DNA from: a virus | Reading direction: 5' to 3' (one strand) | Virus record (IMG/VR): IMGVR_UViG_3300017605_000706 | Coordinates: 33,433 to 97,432 of that record | DNA length: 64,000 nucleotides | Shown: piece by piece, positions 47,014 through 55,185 of the stretch | Numbering within the stretch: position 1 is the first letter of the stretch | How the letters are laid out: each line of letters begins with the position of its first letter | Notes under the pieces: generated by a model | Told to the model about the DNA's origin: nothing | Databases searched by the model: none | Seen by the model: the letters and a program-made list of their open reading frames with translations, nothing else | Position numbers and translations under genes: made by a program

Positions 47014-47278
47014 ACAGGCCTTTGTCGTAGACGCCCCGTCTAAAGACGACGGGGACGTCCTGTACGACTTTCTGTTCAAGGTCCGAAACGGGTCCGGTCT
47101 GACGCTGGCTGAGGAGCTGGAAGCCCGCGGGTACGGGCTCCCTACACTGAAGCTGAGCTGCGATCGCGTGTCTGGCCTGTCCGGCGCACCGGTTTCGGTA
47201 CAGAAAACGTGCGGTTGGTGTGGCGGGATCGGTGCAAGCCCTGGTTGCTGCTCGAGGTGCGGCCGACGAAAGGTGTAG
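46979..47278 (+). CDS. Small protein with C-terminal zinc ribbon
   Basis: ATG 46979 lies in the end of the previous gene. The 99-aa product has a helical/strand centre (DDGDVLYDFLFKVRNGSG) and ends KTCGWCGGIGASPGCCSRCG then RRKV, two Cys pairs of a zinc ribbon. Last gene before a 32-bp gap. Confidence 0.7.
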   Translation: MIRASIRWLRRRQAFVVDAPSKDDGDVLYDFLFKVRNGSGLTLAEELEARGYGLPTLKLSCDRVSGLSGAPVSVQKTCGWCGGIGASPGCCSRCGRRKV

Positions 47279-47310
47279 TAGTCATTCAGGTAATCTGATA
47301 CGCTACACCC

Positions 47311-47970
47311 ATGTCCCTGGTCCGCGATACTCAGTACCGCTGCACGTCTACTTACTGCTACGGGATCGCTTCCGGCGACATTGCGGCGCTCAAGCAGCTG
47401 CAGTCGACGCTGAACAGCGCGATCAAGGCGTTCGGCGCGGGCTCGACGCTTACCGTGGACGGCAAGGTCGGATCGGGAACGGTCACCGCTGTCAAGAATC
47501 TGGCGGCGCTGCTCAGGACGAAAGTCTTGTCGGGCATCGCGACAACGCCGATGGACCCGAAGGAGTACGTCACGAAGCTCGCGCCCGAAATCGGCGCTGA
47601 GCTGACGGCGGCGCTCTACAGCAAGGCAGCGGGCGCCAACCCGGTCGCAGCAGCCTCGAGCGCGCCACGGGTAACAGGCACGTCGGACATCACAACGCCG
47701 AGCCTTTCGACGGCGTTCGACTCTGTCGCGGCAGCGATCAGAAACGCGGCCTCGACATCACACAACGTCATTCCGTCGCCGACAAACACGACACCTGCGA
47801 TCCCCGGTGTGACGTATGGCCAGAGCCAGACGCCTGATGCGTCTGTAGTCGTGTCGGCTACGGGACCTGTAGCGCCGCTACCGACGTGGGCTAAGATCAC
47901 GCTAGGCGTTTTGGGCCTTGGGATCGTCGGCCTGGGCGCGTACATGCTCAGCACCAGTAAGAAGGCGTAA
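47311..47970 (+). CDS. Peptidoglycan-binding-like protein with C-terminal anchor
   Basis: The 219-aa protein has an LQSTLNSAIKAFG...LTVDGKVGSGTVTAV segment (about 30-65), like PG_binding_1. It then has a Pro/Thr/Ser linker and a single hydrophobic segment near the end (about 194-213) followed by STSKKA. It is related to the truncated protein at the left edge. A weak TGATACGCT lies six bases upstream of ATG. Likely a virion- or envelope-anchored wall-binding protein. Confidence 0.8.
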   Translation: MSLVRDTQYRCTSTYCYGIASGDIAALKQLQSTLNSAIKAFGAGSTLTVDGKVGSGTVTAVKNLAALLRTKVLSGIATTPMDPKEYVTKLAPEIGAELTAALYSKAAGANPVAAASSAPRVTGTSDITTPSLSTAFDSVAAAIRNAASTSHNVIPSPTNTTPAIPGVTYGQSQTPDASVVVSATGPVAPLPTWAKITLGVLGLGIVGLGAYMLSTSKKA

Positions 47971-47975
47971 GACGC

Positions 47976-48782
47976 ATGCTGGGTGTCGCCGCTGGCACTG
48001 GGAAGCGGATCGTCCAGTCGGTCTGGGATTCGATCCAGCCTGATTGGCGCCCGACGATCCTGACACCGTACGGTTGCGGTCACTACGGGTGCGTCTACCC
48101 GACGCAGAACCCCGAGATCGTCCTCAAGGTAACGACGGACCCAACCGAGGCGGCCTTCGTTCAGATCGCGCAGACGCTTGGCTTCCCCGATGGGATCGTC
48201 AAGTACTACCGCATCGAGGCGACGGCGGCGACGTACAGAGGCCGAACTGCGTACCTGATCTGGCGTGAGTCTGCGTATGAGGTTGGCGACGTTTTTGGCG
48301 GCATCGTCGCGATTACCCGCGATGCTGATCCGTATCTTCGCCGCACGGCGCTTGAGGCGTCCAAGTACCTGTCGATGTTCCAAGGGTACGCAGGCTTGAT
48401 CCGCAACAGCATCATCAAGTCAAGTGACCCCGTCGCGCTTCAGGTCGCGGCCGCTCAATTCGCTGATTGGGCCTGGAACGAGATAAACTGGGAAGACAGC
48501 GTCAGCCGCATTAAGCAGTATCGCGGACCCCAACGACTGGCTGCCGCTGAGCGCGCTGCGCTAGGAACCGCGCAGATGCTCGGCAGCACGTACCTGTTCG
48601 ACGAAGTAGGCCAGGCCCTCGAGTACTACCTGAATCGCGGCCTCTTACTAGCCGACGTTCATGGCGGCAACATCGGCCGCGTGCGCCGAGAAGACTACGG
48701 CGAAGAGGGCTTGATAGTCGTCACTGATCCGGGCCACTTGGTAGATTTGAGGCCGTATTATCAGGCCGCAGGGAAGTTCTAA
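47976..48782 (+). CDS. Protein-kinase-like phosphotransferase
   Basis: The 268-aa protein has a Gly-rich loop YGCGHYGCVY (32-41), the lysine in VLKVTTD (Lys51), LADVHGGNIGR (Asp227, His229, Asn232) and VTDPG (Asp251). The D-x-H-x-x-N order and D-x-G match catalytic and metal residues of the kinase-like superfamily. The core between is shorter than in Ser/Thr kinases. Substrate unknown. A second family member lies at 51395-52381. Confidence 0.83.
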   Translation: MLGVAAGTGKRIVQSVWDSIQPDWRPTILTPYGCGHYGCVYPTQNPEIVLKVTTDPTEAAFVQIAQTLGFPDGIVKYYRIEATAATYRGRTAYLIWRESAYEVGDVFGGIVAITRDADPYLRRTALEASKYLSMFQGYAGLIRNSIIKSSDPVALQVAAAQFADWAWNEINWEDSVSRIKQYRGPQRLAAAERAALGTAQMLGSTYLFDEVGQALEYYLNRGLLLADVHGGNIGRVRREDYGEEGLIVVTDPGHLVDLRPYYQAAGKF

Positions 48783-49193
48783 GTGTCACGCTTCAGCCGC
48801 ATCATCAAATCAGCTCAATTGCATGGATTTGGCGGCGCATGCGGGTCTGTGGCTGTAGCCATCAACCGGGTCGTTTTTGGAGGTAAAGGGCAGCTAGTGG
48901 CCGCTTCAAACGAACACGTTAGCGCGCTAATACGTCAACCGTTTCTAGGCCACGTCGCGGTTCTGTACAAGGGCAAGTTCTACGACTCTTCAGGCGAGAT
49001 AGCTGAGGAAGATTTCATTGAATGGGGAATGGTAGACCCGTCAGATCCTGTGTTTGAGAGTCTATCAGACGAACAGGTACACGACGCTGCACTATTCGAG
49101 ATCGATGAGCGCGAAGCTCTTACGTACACCGCCAAGGGCCGCGATTGTGCCAGTTTGCGGTACGCAGAAGCGCGCCTTCGCAAGGCACTCTAA
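48783..49193 (+). CDS. Possible papain-like cysteine protease
   Basis: GTG starts 1 bp after the kinase-like gene. The 136-aa product has FGGACGSVAVAINRVV near the N-terminus and GHVAVLYKGKFYDSSG in the middle. A helix-starting Cys followed by His and Asp/Asn in a small strand-rich domain is the layout of NlpC/P60 and papain-like folds. Residues: Cys at about 20, His at about 58, Asp at about 69. The call is tentative. Confidence 0.55.
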   Translation: MSRFSRIIKSAQLHGFGGACGSVAVAINRVVFGGKGQLVAASNEHVSALIRQPFLGHVAVLYKGKFYDSSGEIAEEDFIEWGMVDPSDPVFESLSDEQVHDAALFEIDEREALTYTAKGRDCASLRYAEARLRKAL

Positions 49194-49330
49194 TCTTTCC
49201 GCACAGACCACACAGCCTCAAGCCGTCGTTGTTCAGCCGCGTACCTGCGCCACAAGTACTCCTTGAGCAGGAAGCACCCGAAGTCGATCCCTGCCCCGCC
49301 TAGCACGGCGATAACCCACAGCCAGATCAC
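49190..49330 (-). CDS. 46-aa membrane-associated protein
   Basis: GTG overlaps the stop of the upstream gene (GTGA). The product (MIWLWVIAVLGGAGIDFGCF...) has a hydrophobic N-terminal helix and a basic amphipathic tail (AAEQRRLEAVWSVRKD). Overlap and coupling support translation. The last gene of a seven-gene leftward unit. Confidence 0.6.
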   Translation of the reverse strand: MIWLWVIAVLGGAGIDFGCFLLKEYLWRRYAAEQRRLEAVWSVRKD

Positions 49331-49521
49331 AGGTCGTCGCCCATTCTCTCTTCCCACTCGCTTTGGCTGACTTCTGTCGCAATCTCGCGTATGGCATCGC
49401 GCACTTCACGAAGTGCGACCCTCGCGGCGTCAGCGACACTAGCTGGGTAGCGCTCCGAGATGGTATCAAGGTGCTTCTCGATCACGTCGGCGAGTCTATC
49501 AAGCACGATCGAAGGGCTCAT
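49327..49521 (-). CDS. Small helical protein
   Basis: The 64-aa product (MSPSIVLDRLADVIEKHLDT...) is entirely helical. ATGA/GTGA overlaps on both sides. No family. Confidence 0.74.
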   Translation of the reverse strand: MSPSIVLDRLADVIEKHLDTISERYPASVADAARVALREVRDAIREIATEVSQSEWEERMGDDL

Positions 49522-49766
49522 CGGCGCTTCATCCTGATTCTCCAGGCTCCGGCCTCACGCTCCTGACGACCCTTCTCGAGAGCTGCACGGACTTTCTCAC
49601 GGAGAGAAACCGCAGCGGCAACCCGTTCCGGGAACGACAGGTCCTGCGCGGTGCTCTCGTCGATCATCTCTTGCAAAAAATCGTCTGTGGGCGGCTTCAG
49701 CTTCATGCTCCTGACTTTCTCAACGGGAACGCCTAGAAAGCGCGCGATGCCCTCCCAGTTGATCAT
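49518..49766 (-). CDS. Helical protein
   Basis: ATG 49766 follows GAGGAG and overlaps the DUF4326 stop. The 82-aa product (MINWEGIARFLGVPVEKVRS...) is helical and ends in a basic run (REAGAWRIRMKRR). Function unknown. Confidence 0.75.
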   Translation of the reverse strand: MINWEGIARFLGVPVEKVRSMKLKPPTDDFLQEMIDESTAQDLSFPERVAAAVSLREKVRAALEKGRQEREAGAWRIRMKRR

Positions 49767-50026
49767 ATCAAGCCTTGCTCCTCGCACAGCTTGATCAGTA
49801 TATCACCATGGCAGCCCTTGTACTCGTGGCACCAGCAACCTAGCGTTTTGCCCGCGATTTCAGGCAGCTTGGCCATCAGGTGAGGCTGGTTACGTACCCA
49901 GGCTTCGTACTTGGCCAGGACGTCGTCGAGATCGCCGTCGGGGCCGACCCGGAATGGATTTCCGAAGGGCGAAGGCCTGCCTATGTACGTATCGTACGGC
50001 TCTCGCTTGCAGTGTACTCGTCTCAT
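49763..50026 (-). CDS. DUF4326 protein
   Basis: The 87-aa product has IGRPSPFGNPFRVG and GKTLGCWCHEYKGCHGDIL, matching the DUF4326 consensus (GR.SP.GNPF, L.CWC....CHGD.L). This family occurs in phages and bacteria and has no established function; the Cys/His ending is predicted to bind metal. Both ends overlap by 4 bp. Confidence 0.88.
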   Translation of the reverse strand: MRRVHCKREPYDTYIGRPSPFGNPFRVGPDGDLDDVLAKYEAWVRNQPHLMAKLPEIAGKTLGCWCHEYKGCHGDILIKLCEEQGLI

Positions 50027-50289
50027 TGATCAATCTCGTCGACTAGCTCGCGCGTGATCGCGTCGTTGGAGATCTTAGTGTTGCCGTATGCGAAGCTGCG
50101 GCGCTGTTTCGCCCAAGTAGACCCTTTGCAGGCCTCATCCCAACAGTACCCCTCACGACTGTAGGCCATGTCGGGACCCCTCAGGACGGCTTTGCAGCCG
50201 GGACAGCGTGCAGGCGGCCCCAACGGCTGCCTAAGCCACGCGATCACTCGACGCCAGATAGGCGCCGGTACTCTTGCAGTAGCCGTCAT
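50023..50289 (-). CDS. Zinc-ribbon protein
   Basis: ATG 50289 (MTATARVPAPIWRRVIAW) is the likely start because it overlaps the previous stop. The 88-aa product has ARCPGCKAVL and GYCWDEACKG, four Cys in a zinc-ribbon-like layout. Function unknown. Confidence 0.75.
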   Translation of the reverse strand: MTATARVPAPIWRRVIAWLRQPLGPPARCPGCKAVLRGPDMAYSREGYCWDEACKGSTWAKQRRSFAYGNTKISNDAITRELVDEIDQ

Positions 50290-50648
50290 CGCCAAGTCTT
50301 CACGAGCTTGCGGTTCAGTGCGCGATGGCGCTCGCGCTGTTCTTTTACCTGGCTCGGCGCGTAGCCTGCACGCCGTTCCCCTTCCGTCGGACCCCCAGCC
50401 TCGCGCCACGCTTTCCACTGCTTGATCGTCAGCGTGACTTCTTGCGGGTTGTGAAACGAGAACGCGCCCTTTTGCAGGCTCCTGTGCCGCGTGCTGACCG
50501 AGAACCATCCGTCGTTGATCAGCCCTTGAACGTACTCGCGGTCCTCATCGGTGGGGATGAGCGCCTCAGGCTTGAGCATCTGACAATCACCGGCAGGGCA
50601 TCGTTGGTGATCGCACTGCCCGCCTTTTCGATCGTCTTCGTCGGTCAC
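50286..50648 (-). CDS. Unknown Cys-containing protein
   Basis: The 120-aa product has GGQCDHQRCPAGDC near the N-terminus (C-x2-H...C...C), a middle with GWFSVSTRHRSLQKGAFSF and a basic end (ALNRKLVKTWR). No family. Coupled on both sides. Confidence 0.76.
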   Translation of the reverse strand: MTDEDDRKGGQCDHQRCPAGDCQMLKPEALIPTDEDREYVQGLINDGWFSVSTRHRSLQKGAFSFHNPQEVTLTIKQWKAWREAGGPTEGERRAGYAPSQVKEQRERHRALNRKLVKTWR

Positions 50649-50971
50649 TTACGCCTCATCTGATGTTGGAGTTCGCGCTCAGCGGGGTAGTGACCCTCGG
50701 GCTCCTCGGCGAGCCATTTAGCCACCGTTGCCCAGTCGTTCGTCTCATCCGACATGGTGACGCGTTGGCCGTCTACGATACTTCCGTAGGTACGTGCGGC
50801 TTCGACGCCGTCTGCGCCCCAGTAGACGTGCACCGACCAATGCGAGGTTCCGGGTCCGCCCCCATAACACCACTCGAGTGTGAGGCAGCCTTCGTCAACG
50901 GTATGAAACACGAACGTCGGCGAGGGCAATCGAACGCACGCGAAGTAATCGTCAAGGTCGGGCTTGATCAT
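50645..50971 (-). CDS. Unknown protein
   Basis: The 108-aa product has strand-rich HWSVHVYWGADGVEAART and a helix ending RELQHQMRRK. No motif recognised. It overlaps the PWEIH gene upstream by 20 bp. Confidence 0.75.
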   Translation of the reverse strand: MIKPDLDDYFACVRLPSPTFVFHTVDEGCLTLEWCYGGGPGTSHWSVHVYWGADGVEAARTYGSIVDGQRVTMSDETNDWATVAKWLAEEPEGHYPAERELQHQMRRK

Positions 50972-51398
50972 AAGCCTCCAAAGCGGCGAGGTGCGCAGTC
51001 AAGTTTTTGATTCGGTGGATCTCCCAAGGAATCTCGTCAACAGCCTGCAATGACGGAAAGCCGCGAAAGCACCGCTCCCAAAAAAGCAACGATTCTACAA
51101 CGTTCGCGCAGCGCCTGTCCCAGTCGTGATTGGAATATGATGACAGCAGCTCTACGTGGTGTGCGTAGACGCCTTGAGTTTGCCTAAACGCGACACCTGT
51201 GAACGTATCAGTATCACCACTGATCACCCAATGGCAACCCCTGTGCGGCTTGACGCCGTGAGTGACCATGTAGAGAAGAATTGGCGGCATGGCGCACTGT
51301 GCGCTGAGCGGAAGGTCAACAACCTCGAACGCTGACCCGATCCTGATCAAGGTCTGGATCACCGCAGCGCAGACGAAGCAGGGCGCGGTGGTATTCAC
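50952..51398 (-). CDS. PWEIH-family protein (isolated copy)
   Basis: The 148-aa product ends IPWEIHRIKNLTAHLAALEA with full PWEIH, while the N-terminal motif is replaced by HRGCHWVISGDTDTFTG. GTG overlaps the stop of the kinase-like gene. It is the only copy in this part and lies far from the arrays, next to a kinase-like gene. Confidence 0.85.
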   Translation of the reverse strand: MNTTAPCFVCAAVIQTLIRIGSAFEVVDLPLSAQCAMPPILLYMVTHGVKPHRGCHWVISGDTDTFTGVAFRQTQGVYAHHVELLSSYSNHDWDRRCANVVESLLFWERCFRGFPSLQAVDEIPWEIHRIKNLTAHLAALEAYDQARP

Positions 51399-52381
51399 CT
51401 GCCTCGTCTGCGCTTGGCGTTCTTCGGCTCACGAACGTGAGCGCGTACCCAGTTACCGGGGTTCATGAAGTCCAAACACTGGCCGGTGTCCGTGATGATC
51501 CACTGCGGATGACCCACGCGATCTGCCAGACCAAGATTTTCCAGGTGCACATCGCAGATGTACATTTCTTCGTTCATCAGATAGTACAACGCGTACTTGG
51601 CGAGGCCTAGTTTGGGCTCAGACGTCGCGATCTCGACGCTGCGTCGGCCAAACTCGACTCTCATCGCCAGATTCATATCAACGTCATATGCACGGTGGTC
51701 GTTCAAGCGGTGCAAGAACGGCTCAAGCGAACCGCGATCGGAGAACGGTTTGGTCATGTCAAGGCGATCAACGGCCTGACGCGCGAAAGGCCGCGCAGCG
51801 CTAACCGCATTCCAGAACGCCACTCTATGCCCAGGCTTGATCGCCGTCAGATAATTCCACACGTACGTCCACGCGCTTTTGATGTCGATGAGACGAAGCG
51901 CGGCTGTAGCCGTTTCGTTGTCCAGCGTTTTCCAGTCATCGTAAAGCCCGCCTGGACGCTGCACTTCCTCGCGCCAGACCGCGTAGACGGGCTGCCTCTG
52001 GTACGTGATGTGTGACGGGAACGGTAAGTAGAACAGAAACTTGACGACGCCCTCAGGAGGGCCTGCCTTGAAGCGATCTTTGTCGGTGTAGACTTCTTCG
52101 ATGTAGACGATCTCGCTCGGGTCTGCCGTGATCTTGAATACGACTCCGGGAACGCTCGTCGGAAGCACGCAGCCAAAGAGGCCGCACCCGTAATTCTCAA
52201 AATGCCGAGTGCGCCCGCGCGGATTCGGCTTCTCTACCGGAAGATACTTCTCCTCAACCAGATCGTACAGCTCCGGGAAGCCCTGGTTGATGATCCGCTC
52301 AACGGCACTGAACGCGATGCCCAGATCGCCGAGGTCACCAAGCTGACCCATGCCGAGAGGCAGAAAATCGGCGATGTCCAT
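51395..52381 (-). CDS. Protein-kinase-like phosphotransferase with Arg-rich tail
   Basis: The 328-aa protein shares the motifs of the 47976 product: YGCGLFGCV (64-72), VFKIT (Lys83), ICDVHLENLGL (Asp277, His279, Asn282) and ITDTG (Asp298). It has a longer helical middle and a basic tail (KNAKRRRGR) like the virion-cluster proteins. It may be packaged. Substrate unknown. First gene of the leftward unit; TATCCT eight bases before ATG may be its -10. Confidence 0.82.
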   Translation of the reverse strand: MDIADFLPLGMGQLGDLGDLGIAFSAVERIINQGFPELYDLVEEKYLPVEKPNPRGRTRHFENYGCGLFGCVLPTSVPGVVFKITADPSEIVYIEEVYTDKDRFKAGPPEGVVKFLFYLPFPSHITYQRQPVYAVWREEVQRPGGLYDDWKTLDNETATAALRLIDIKSAWTYVWNYLTAIKPGHRVAFWNAVSAARPFARQAVDRLDMTKPFSDRGSLEPFLHRLNDHRAYDVDMNLAMRVEFGRRSVEIATSEPKLGLAKYALYYLMNEEMYICDVHLENLGLADRVGHPQWIITDTGQCLDFMNPGNWVRAHVREPKNAKRRRGR

Positions 52382-52421
52382 GGGTCGCTAGGATACACCA
52401 ACGACAGACCTTTGCGCTAGT

Positions 52422-52748
52422 ATGTCCGAGAATACGATGACCGAGCCCCTGAACCTAAAAGACGCCACTGAAAAGGCGTTGGACTACGCCGCTACCCACT
52501 GCCGGACCTGCGCTTCAGGTACGTTACGTTGTCAACGCCACGCCGACGAAGACGGCTTCCTGGCTGACGCGCTCGAGAAGTTCGGCGACGTCTGTCAACA
52601 GCAAGTCTACGAGACGACCACGGACTCCAACCAGGACGCCATCACGGACTACCGTGAGGAGCTTCGATGCGAGCTTGAGGATAAGTTCGGTAAGCTCCCC
52701 GAAGAACTACGCAGGCAAGTATTGAAAATCCTAAAGGAAACGCTTTGA
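52422..52748 (+). CDS. Small Cys-containing acidic protein
   Basis: The 108-aa product has THCRTCASGTLRCQRHADED near residue 25 (C-x2-C...C...H), which might bind zinc, and a helical acidic end. Coupled by a TTG overlap to the recombinase gene, so it may be its accessory (for example a directionality factor). Confidence 0.75.
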   Translation: MSENTMTEPLNLKDATEKALDYAATHCRTCASGTLRCQRHADEDGFLADALEKFGDVCQQQVYETTTDSNQDAITDYREELRCELEDKFGKLPEELRRQVLKILKETL

Positions 52749-53665
52749 AAGGACTTCAAAGAACGCAGTACACGACGTGCCCGCTCATGCTTGTGATCGA
52801 GCAGAGCGAGAAGCTGTCGGACTCGAGCAAGCGCGTCTACCGCAACGCGGTCGGCGAGTGGCTCGACTTTGCTGGGGAGCACCCTTCGGGTTGGAGCTTA
52901 TCACAAGCGCAAACTTGGTACAAGACGCTATGTACCAGAATCGTAGTCAAATCAGCAAACAGTCGGGTCGCGGCCTTGAAGTACGCCTCTCGACGCTGGG
53001 CCGCGCTTTCTCAAAGACCTGATCTTGATTTCGCTGCCGCGCTCGAGATCCGGCGCGACAACTCCATCAAGGCGATCAGGTCACTGAGCTACGATGAGGC
53101 CGCGCGTCTATTAGACGCGTGTAGCGGGCGTCGCCCCGTCGACCTACGTGATTACGCCGCTGTAACCCTGGGCCTACGCACGGGGATGCGCCGCATGTCG
53201 CTAGCAGGTTCACGTTTGGACAAGATGGAGTCCGCGCCCGAAGGCGTCATGATCGAGGTTCCGATCAAGGGCGGTACTCTGCATAAAGTTCCGCTCGACG
53301 AGACGACGCTTCACGGAATCGCTCCCTGGCTTCAGTATCTGAAAATCAACAAAATCGTGGCAGGCCCCGTATTCCGGGCGTGTGACCAGGCGACGATCCC
53401 CACCGAAGGCCTCGGGCTCGAGGGTCTTTGGAAAACGCTCAAGCGGCGTGCGAAGAAGGCCGAGATCCCCAACTTCACGCCGCACGTCATGCGCCACACG
53501 TTCGTGACGTGGTGCCGCGAAGCCGGAGTGCCGGACTACCAGATCGCTGCCGTGACCGGCCACAAGGGCGGTGCAGGGCTCGAACGGATCCTTGGTGTTT
53601 ACACCGACAAGAACGTCGGTTGGCACGCCGTCGCAGCGATTCCTACAAGCCTATGGCACCGATGA
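52745..53665 (+). CDS. Tyrosine recombinase/integrase
   Basis: The 306-aa protein has a SAM-like N-terminal domain (about 12-95) and a catalytic domain with Arg149 (TGMRR), Lys175 (IKGGTLHK), HVMRHT (His247, Arg250), TGHK (His273) and GVYTDK (Tyr286). All catalytic positions are present, so it should be active. Start TTG (52745) overlaps the previous stop. It could integrate the genome or resolve dimers. I could not identify an att site. Confidence 0.9.
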   Translation: MKGLQRTQYTTCPLMLVIEQSEKLSDSSKRVYRNAVGEWLDFAGEHPSGWSLSQAQTWYKTLCTRIVVKSANSRVAALKYASRRWAALSQRPDLDFAAALEIRRDNSIKAIRSLSYDEAARLLDACSGRRPVDLRDYAAVTLGLRTGMRRMSLAGSRLDKMESAPEGVMIEVPIKGGTLHKVPLDETTLHGIAPWLQYLKINKIVAGPVFRACDQATIPTEGLGLEGLWKTLKRRAKKAEIPNFTPHVMRHTFVTWCREAGVPDYQIAAVTGHKGGAGLERILGVYTDKNVGWHAVAAIPTSLWHR

Positions 53666-54280
53666 TACCGCTTGAGAGATTTGCTGCGCTGTGATACGGT
53701 TATAGCGCCGTCGGATCGCCCTCGCTACGCGAGTGCACCTCTGAGGGTACGTTGATCGGTTCGCCTTGATCATCGGGAAGCCCCCTGCGTTGCCCAATAA
53801 CGCGCAGCGCAAGTTGCCATGGCAGATAGGCTGGTCAAGCCACGCCTGTAGATGTCTTGCAGCTACGAGGTAGTTTTCCTGTAGGTCGGAGATTAGCTCG
53901 CGGCAACGCTGCCAAGAGACGTGGCCACCTACCTGTAACGCGCCGCAGAAATACGGGCCTCTAAACCGAGAGGACCTCGACTCTGATCGCCAGAAGCCGC
54001 CAGCTCGGTGGCATTCTTCGGCAACGCATTCCATGCGCGAGACTACCTCCGAGAAGTACCTACTTTCGACGTAGGCAATTCCTAGTAGAATCTCGGGGCT
54101 TACGCCTGTTTGCTGCGACGCGTAAAGCGCAGCGTCCGCGTGTTTCGCGGCCTTACCGGGATTTGCCTTGAGGTAGACTGGTGCAGATTCAATGAGCGCT
54201 TCCGTCCAAACAGGGTCGGCAAATGTAGCCGTTGACCTTACTAGGATGAAAGACGCGATCAATGTACGCAGTGGGCGCAT
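53651..54280 (-). CDS. Secreted lytic transglycosylase-like protein
   Basis: I chose the Met giving MRPLRTLIASFILVRSTATF, a cleavable signal peptide. The 209-aa protein has VSPEILLGIAYVESRY (catalytic Glu at about 72) and GALQVGGHVSW, motifs of SLT-type goose-lysozyme-like transglycosylases. NAGGFPM may correspond to the later AYN loop. It would cut peptidoglycan in the periplasm during lysis or entry. Convergent with the recombinase (15 bp overlap). Confidence 0.83.
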   Translation of the reverse strand: MRPLRTLIASFILVRSTATFADPVWTEALIESAPVYLKANPGKAAKHADAALYASQQTGVSPEILLGIAYVESRYFSEVVSRMECVAEECHRAGGFWRSESRSSRFRGPYFCGALQVGGHVSWQRCRELISDLQENYLVAARHLQAWLDQPICHGNLRCALLGNAGGFPMIKANRSTYPQRCTRVARAIRRRYNRITAQQISQAVSSVP

Positions 54281-54294
54281 CGAAGCACCGTAGC

Positions 54295-54756
54295 ATGGCA
54301 CTGCGCTACGTCACCGGAGACGTTTTTCACCCAAGCAGCCCGCGCGCCTTTGCATTCGGCTGTAACGCAGCTGGATCGCGTGGCCGCGGGATGTCAGCGG
54401 AAGTTTGCGACCGGTGGCCTGATCTGTACAGCGTGTACCGTGATCACTGCGCCACGATTGGACATCTAGGCAGCTGCTTCTCATGGAAAACAGGCGCGTA
54501 CACTGTTTTCGGATTGGTCATTCAGCGAACGTGGAAAGCGCGCCCCGATCTTGTCGCTATCCGCGTGGCCGTGGCCGCGATGTTAGCGCAGGCCGAAGAT
54601 CTCGGGATTGCCGAAGTCGCTATTCCTAGAATCGGGACGGGGTTACAAGGCTTGGATTGGCCGGATGTGCGCGATGTAATCAAAAGCGTTGCAGAGAGCG
54701 CTAACGTAGCTGTTACCGTCTTCGATCGCTTCATCGCAGGGCAAGCCCCACGTTGA
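54295..54756 (+). CDS. Macro-domain protein
   Basis: ATG 54295 gives a 153-aa protein that begins at the domain: RYVTGDVFHPS, FAFGCNAAG, and IPRIGTGLQGLDWPDVRDVI near the end. These are the ADP-ribose-binding loops of Appr-1-p processing (macro) domains. It probably binds or removes ADP-ribose or related NAD-derived signals. In phages this can counter NAD-based defence; that role is inference. The N-terminal Asp pattern (GDV) is intact. Confidence 0.87.
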   Translation: MALRYVTGDVFHPSSPRAFAFGCNAAGSRGRGMSAEVCDRWPDLYSVYRDHCATIGHLGSCFSWKTGAYTVFGLVIQRTWKARPDLVAIRVAVAAMLAQAEDLGIAEVAIPRIGTGLQGLDWPDVRDVIKSVAESANVAVTVFDRFIAGQAPR

Positions 54757-54781
54757 AAGTTCACCCTTAAAGGGTTATAGT
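54753..54781 (+). promoter_or_regulatory. Sigma70-like promoter with internal operator
   Basis: TTGAAA (54753-54758), 17 bp, TATAGT (54776-54781), close to consensus. The spacer contains ACCCTT-A-AAGGGT (54763-54775), a near-perfect inverted repeat that would be a natural repressor site. Drives the gene starting at 54798. Confidence 0.65.
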
Positions 54782-54797
54782 AGATGCACTGAGAACA

Positions 54798-55052
54798 ATG
54801 ACGAACGCCCGATCTGACCTTCTCGAGTTCCTTCATAAGGAGTGGGCGCGCCTCGACGCGCTAGAGAACCACACCGGTAAGTCCAAGGACGATGAGTGCC
54901 GCTGGCGCCTCCTCCGCAGAGCTGACGAGGGAAGCCTCGAAGAGCAAGGCTTGGTTAGCATCCTAGAAGAATGCCTAGCTCGTTTCAGTGCGATAAACTT
55001 GCAGTCCTATGGCGTGGCTGATGTTTCGGCTAAAGGCTCACGCGTTCGATGA
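54798..55052 (+). CDS. Small helical protein
   Basis: The 84-aa product (MTNARSDLLEFLHKEWARLD...) is helical with charged ends. It follows a strong promoter with a short leader. Overlaps the next small zinc-finger gene. Function unknown; possibly an early or lysogeny-related product because of its own promoter. Confidence 0.75.
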   Translation: MTNARSDLLEFLHKEWARLDALENHTGKSKDDECRWRLLRRADEGSLEEQGLVSILEECLARFSAINLQSYGVADVSAKGSRVR

Positions 55053-55185
55053 CGGCAGTCCGAGATCTCTCTGCGGGCACGTAAAGAGGGAAGGGACTAC
55101 AGGCGATCCGCCTACAGGGGCCGTTCAGTGCCATCCGTGCTGGTGCATCGTCGCCAAGCGCAAGCAGCGCGCCTCAAAGACTTGA
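55021..55185 (+). CDS. Small zinc-finger-like protein (54 aa)
   Basis: ATG 55021 to TGA 55185. The product contains SLCGHVKREG and VQCHPCWCIVAKRKQ, with C-x-H and C-x2-C-x-C spacing fitting zinc binding, and a basic end. The reading frame overlaps the previous gene by 32 bp. Its 3' end overlaps the -35 box of the promoter after it. Confidence 0.6.
   Translation: MFRLKAHAFDDGSPRSLCGHVKREGTTGDPPTGAVQCHPCWCIVAKRKQRASKT

Noticed and set aside
52422-53665. att site next to the integrase
   Set aside because: No tRNA-like or duplicated core sequence was visible beside the recombinase within the window.
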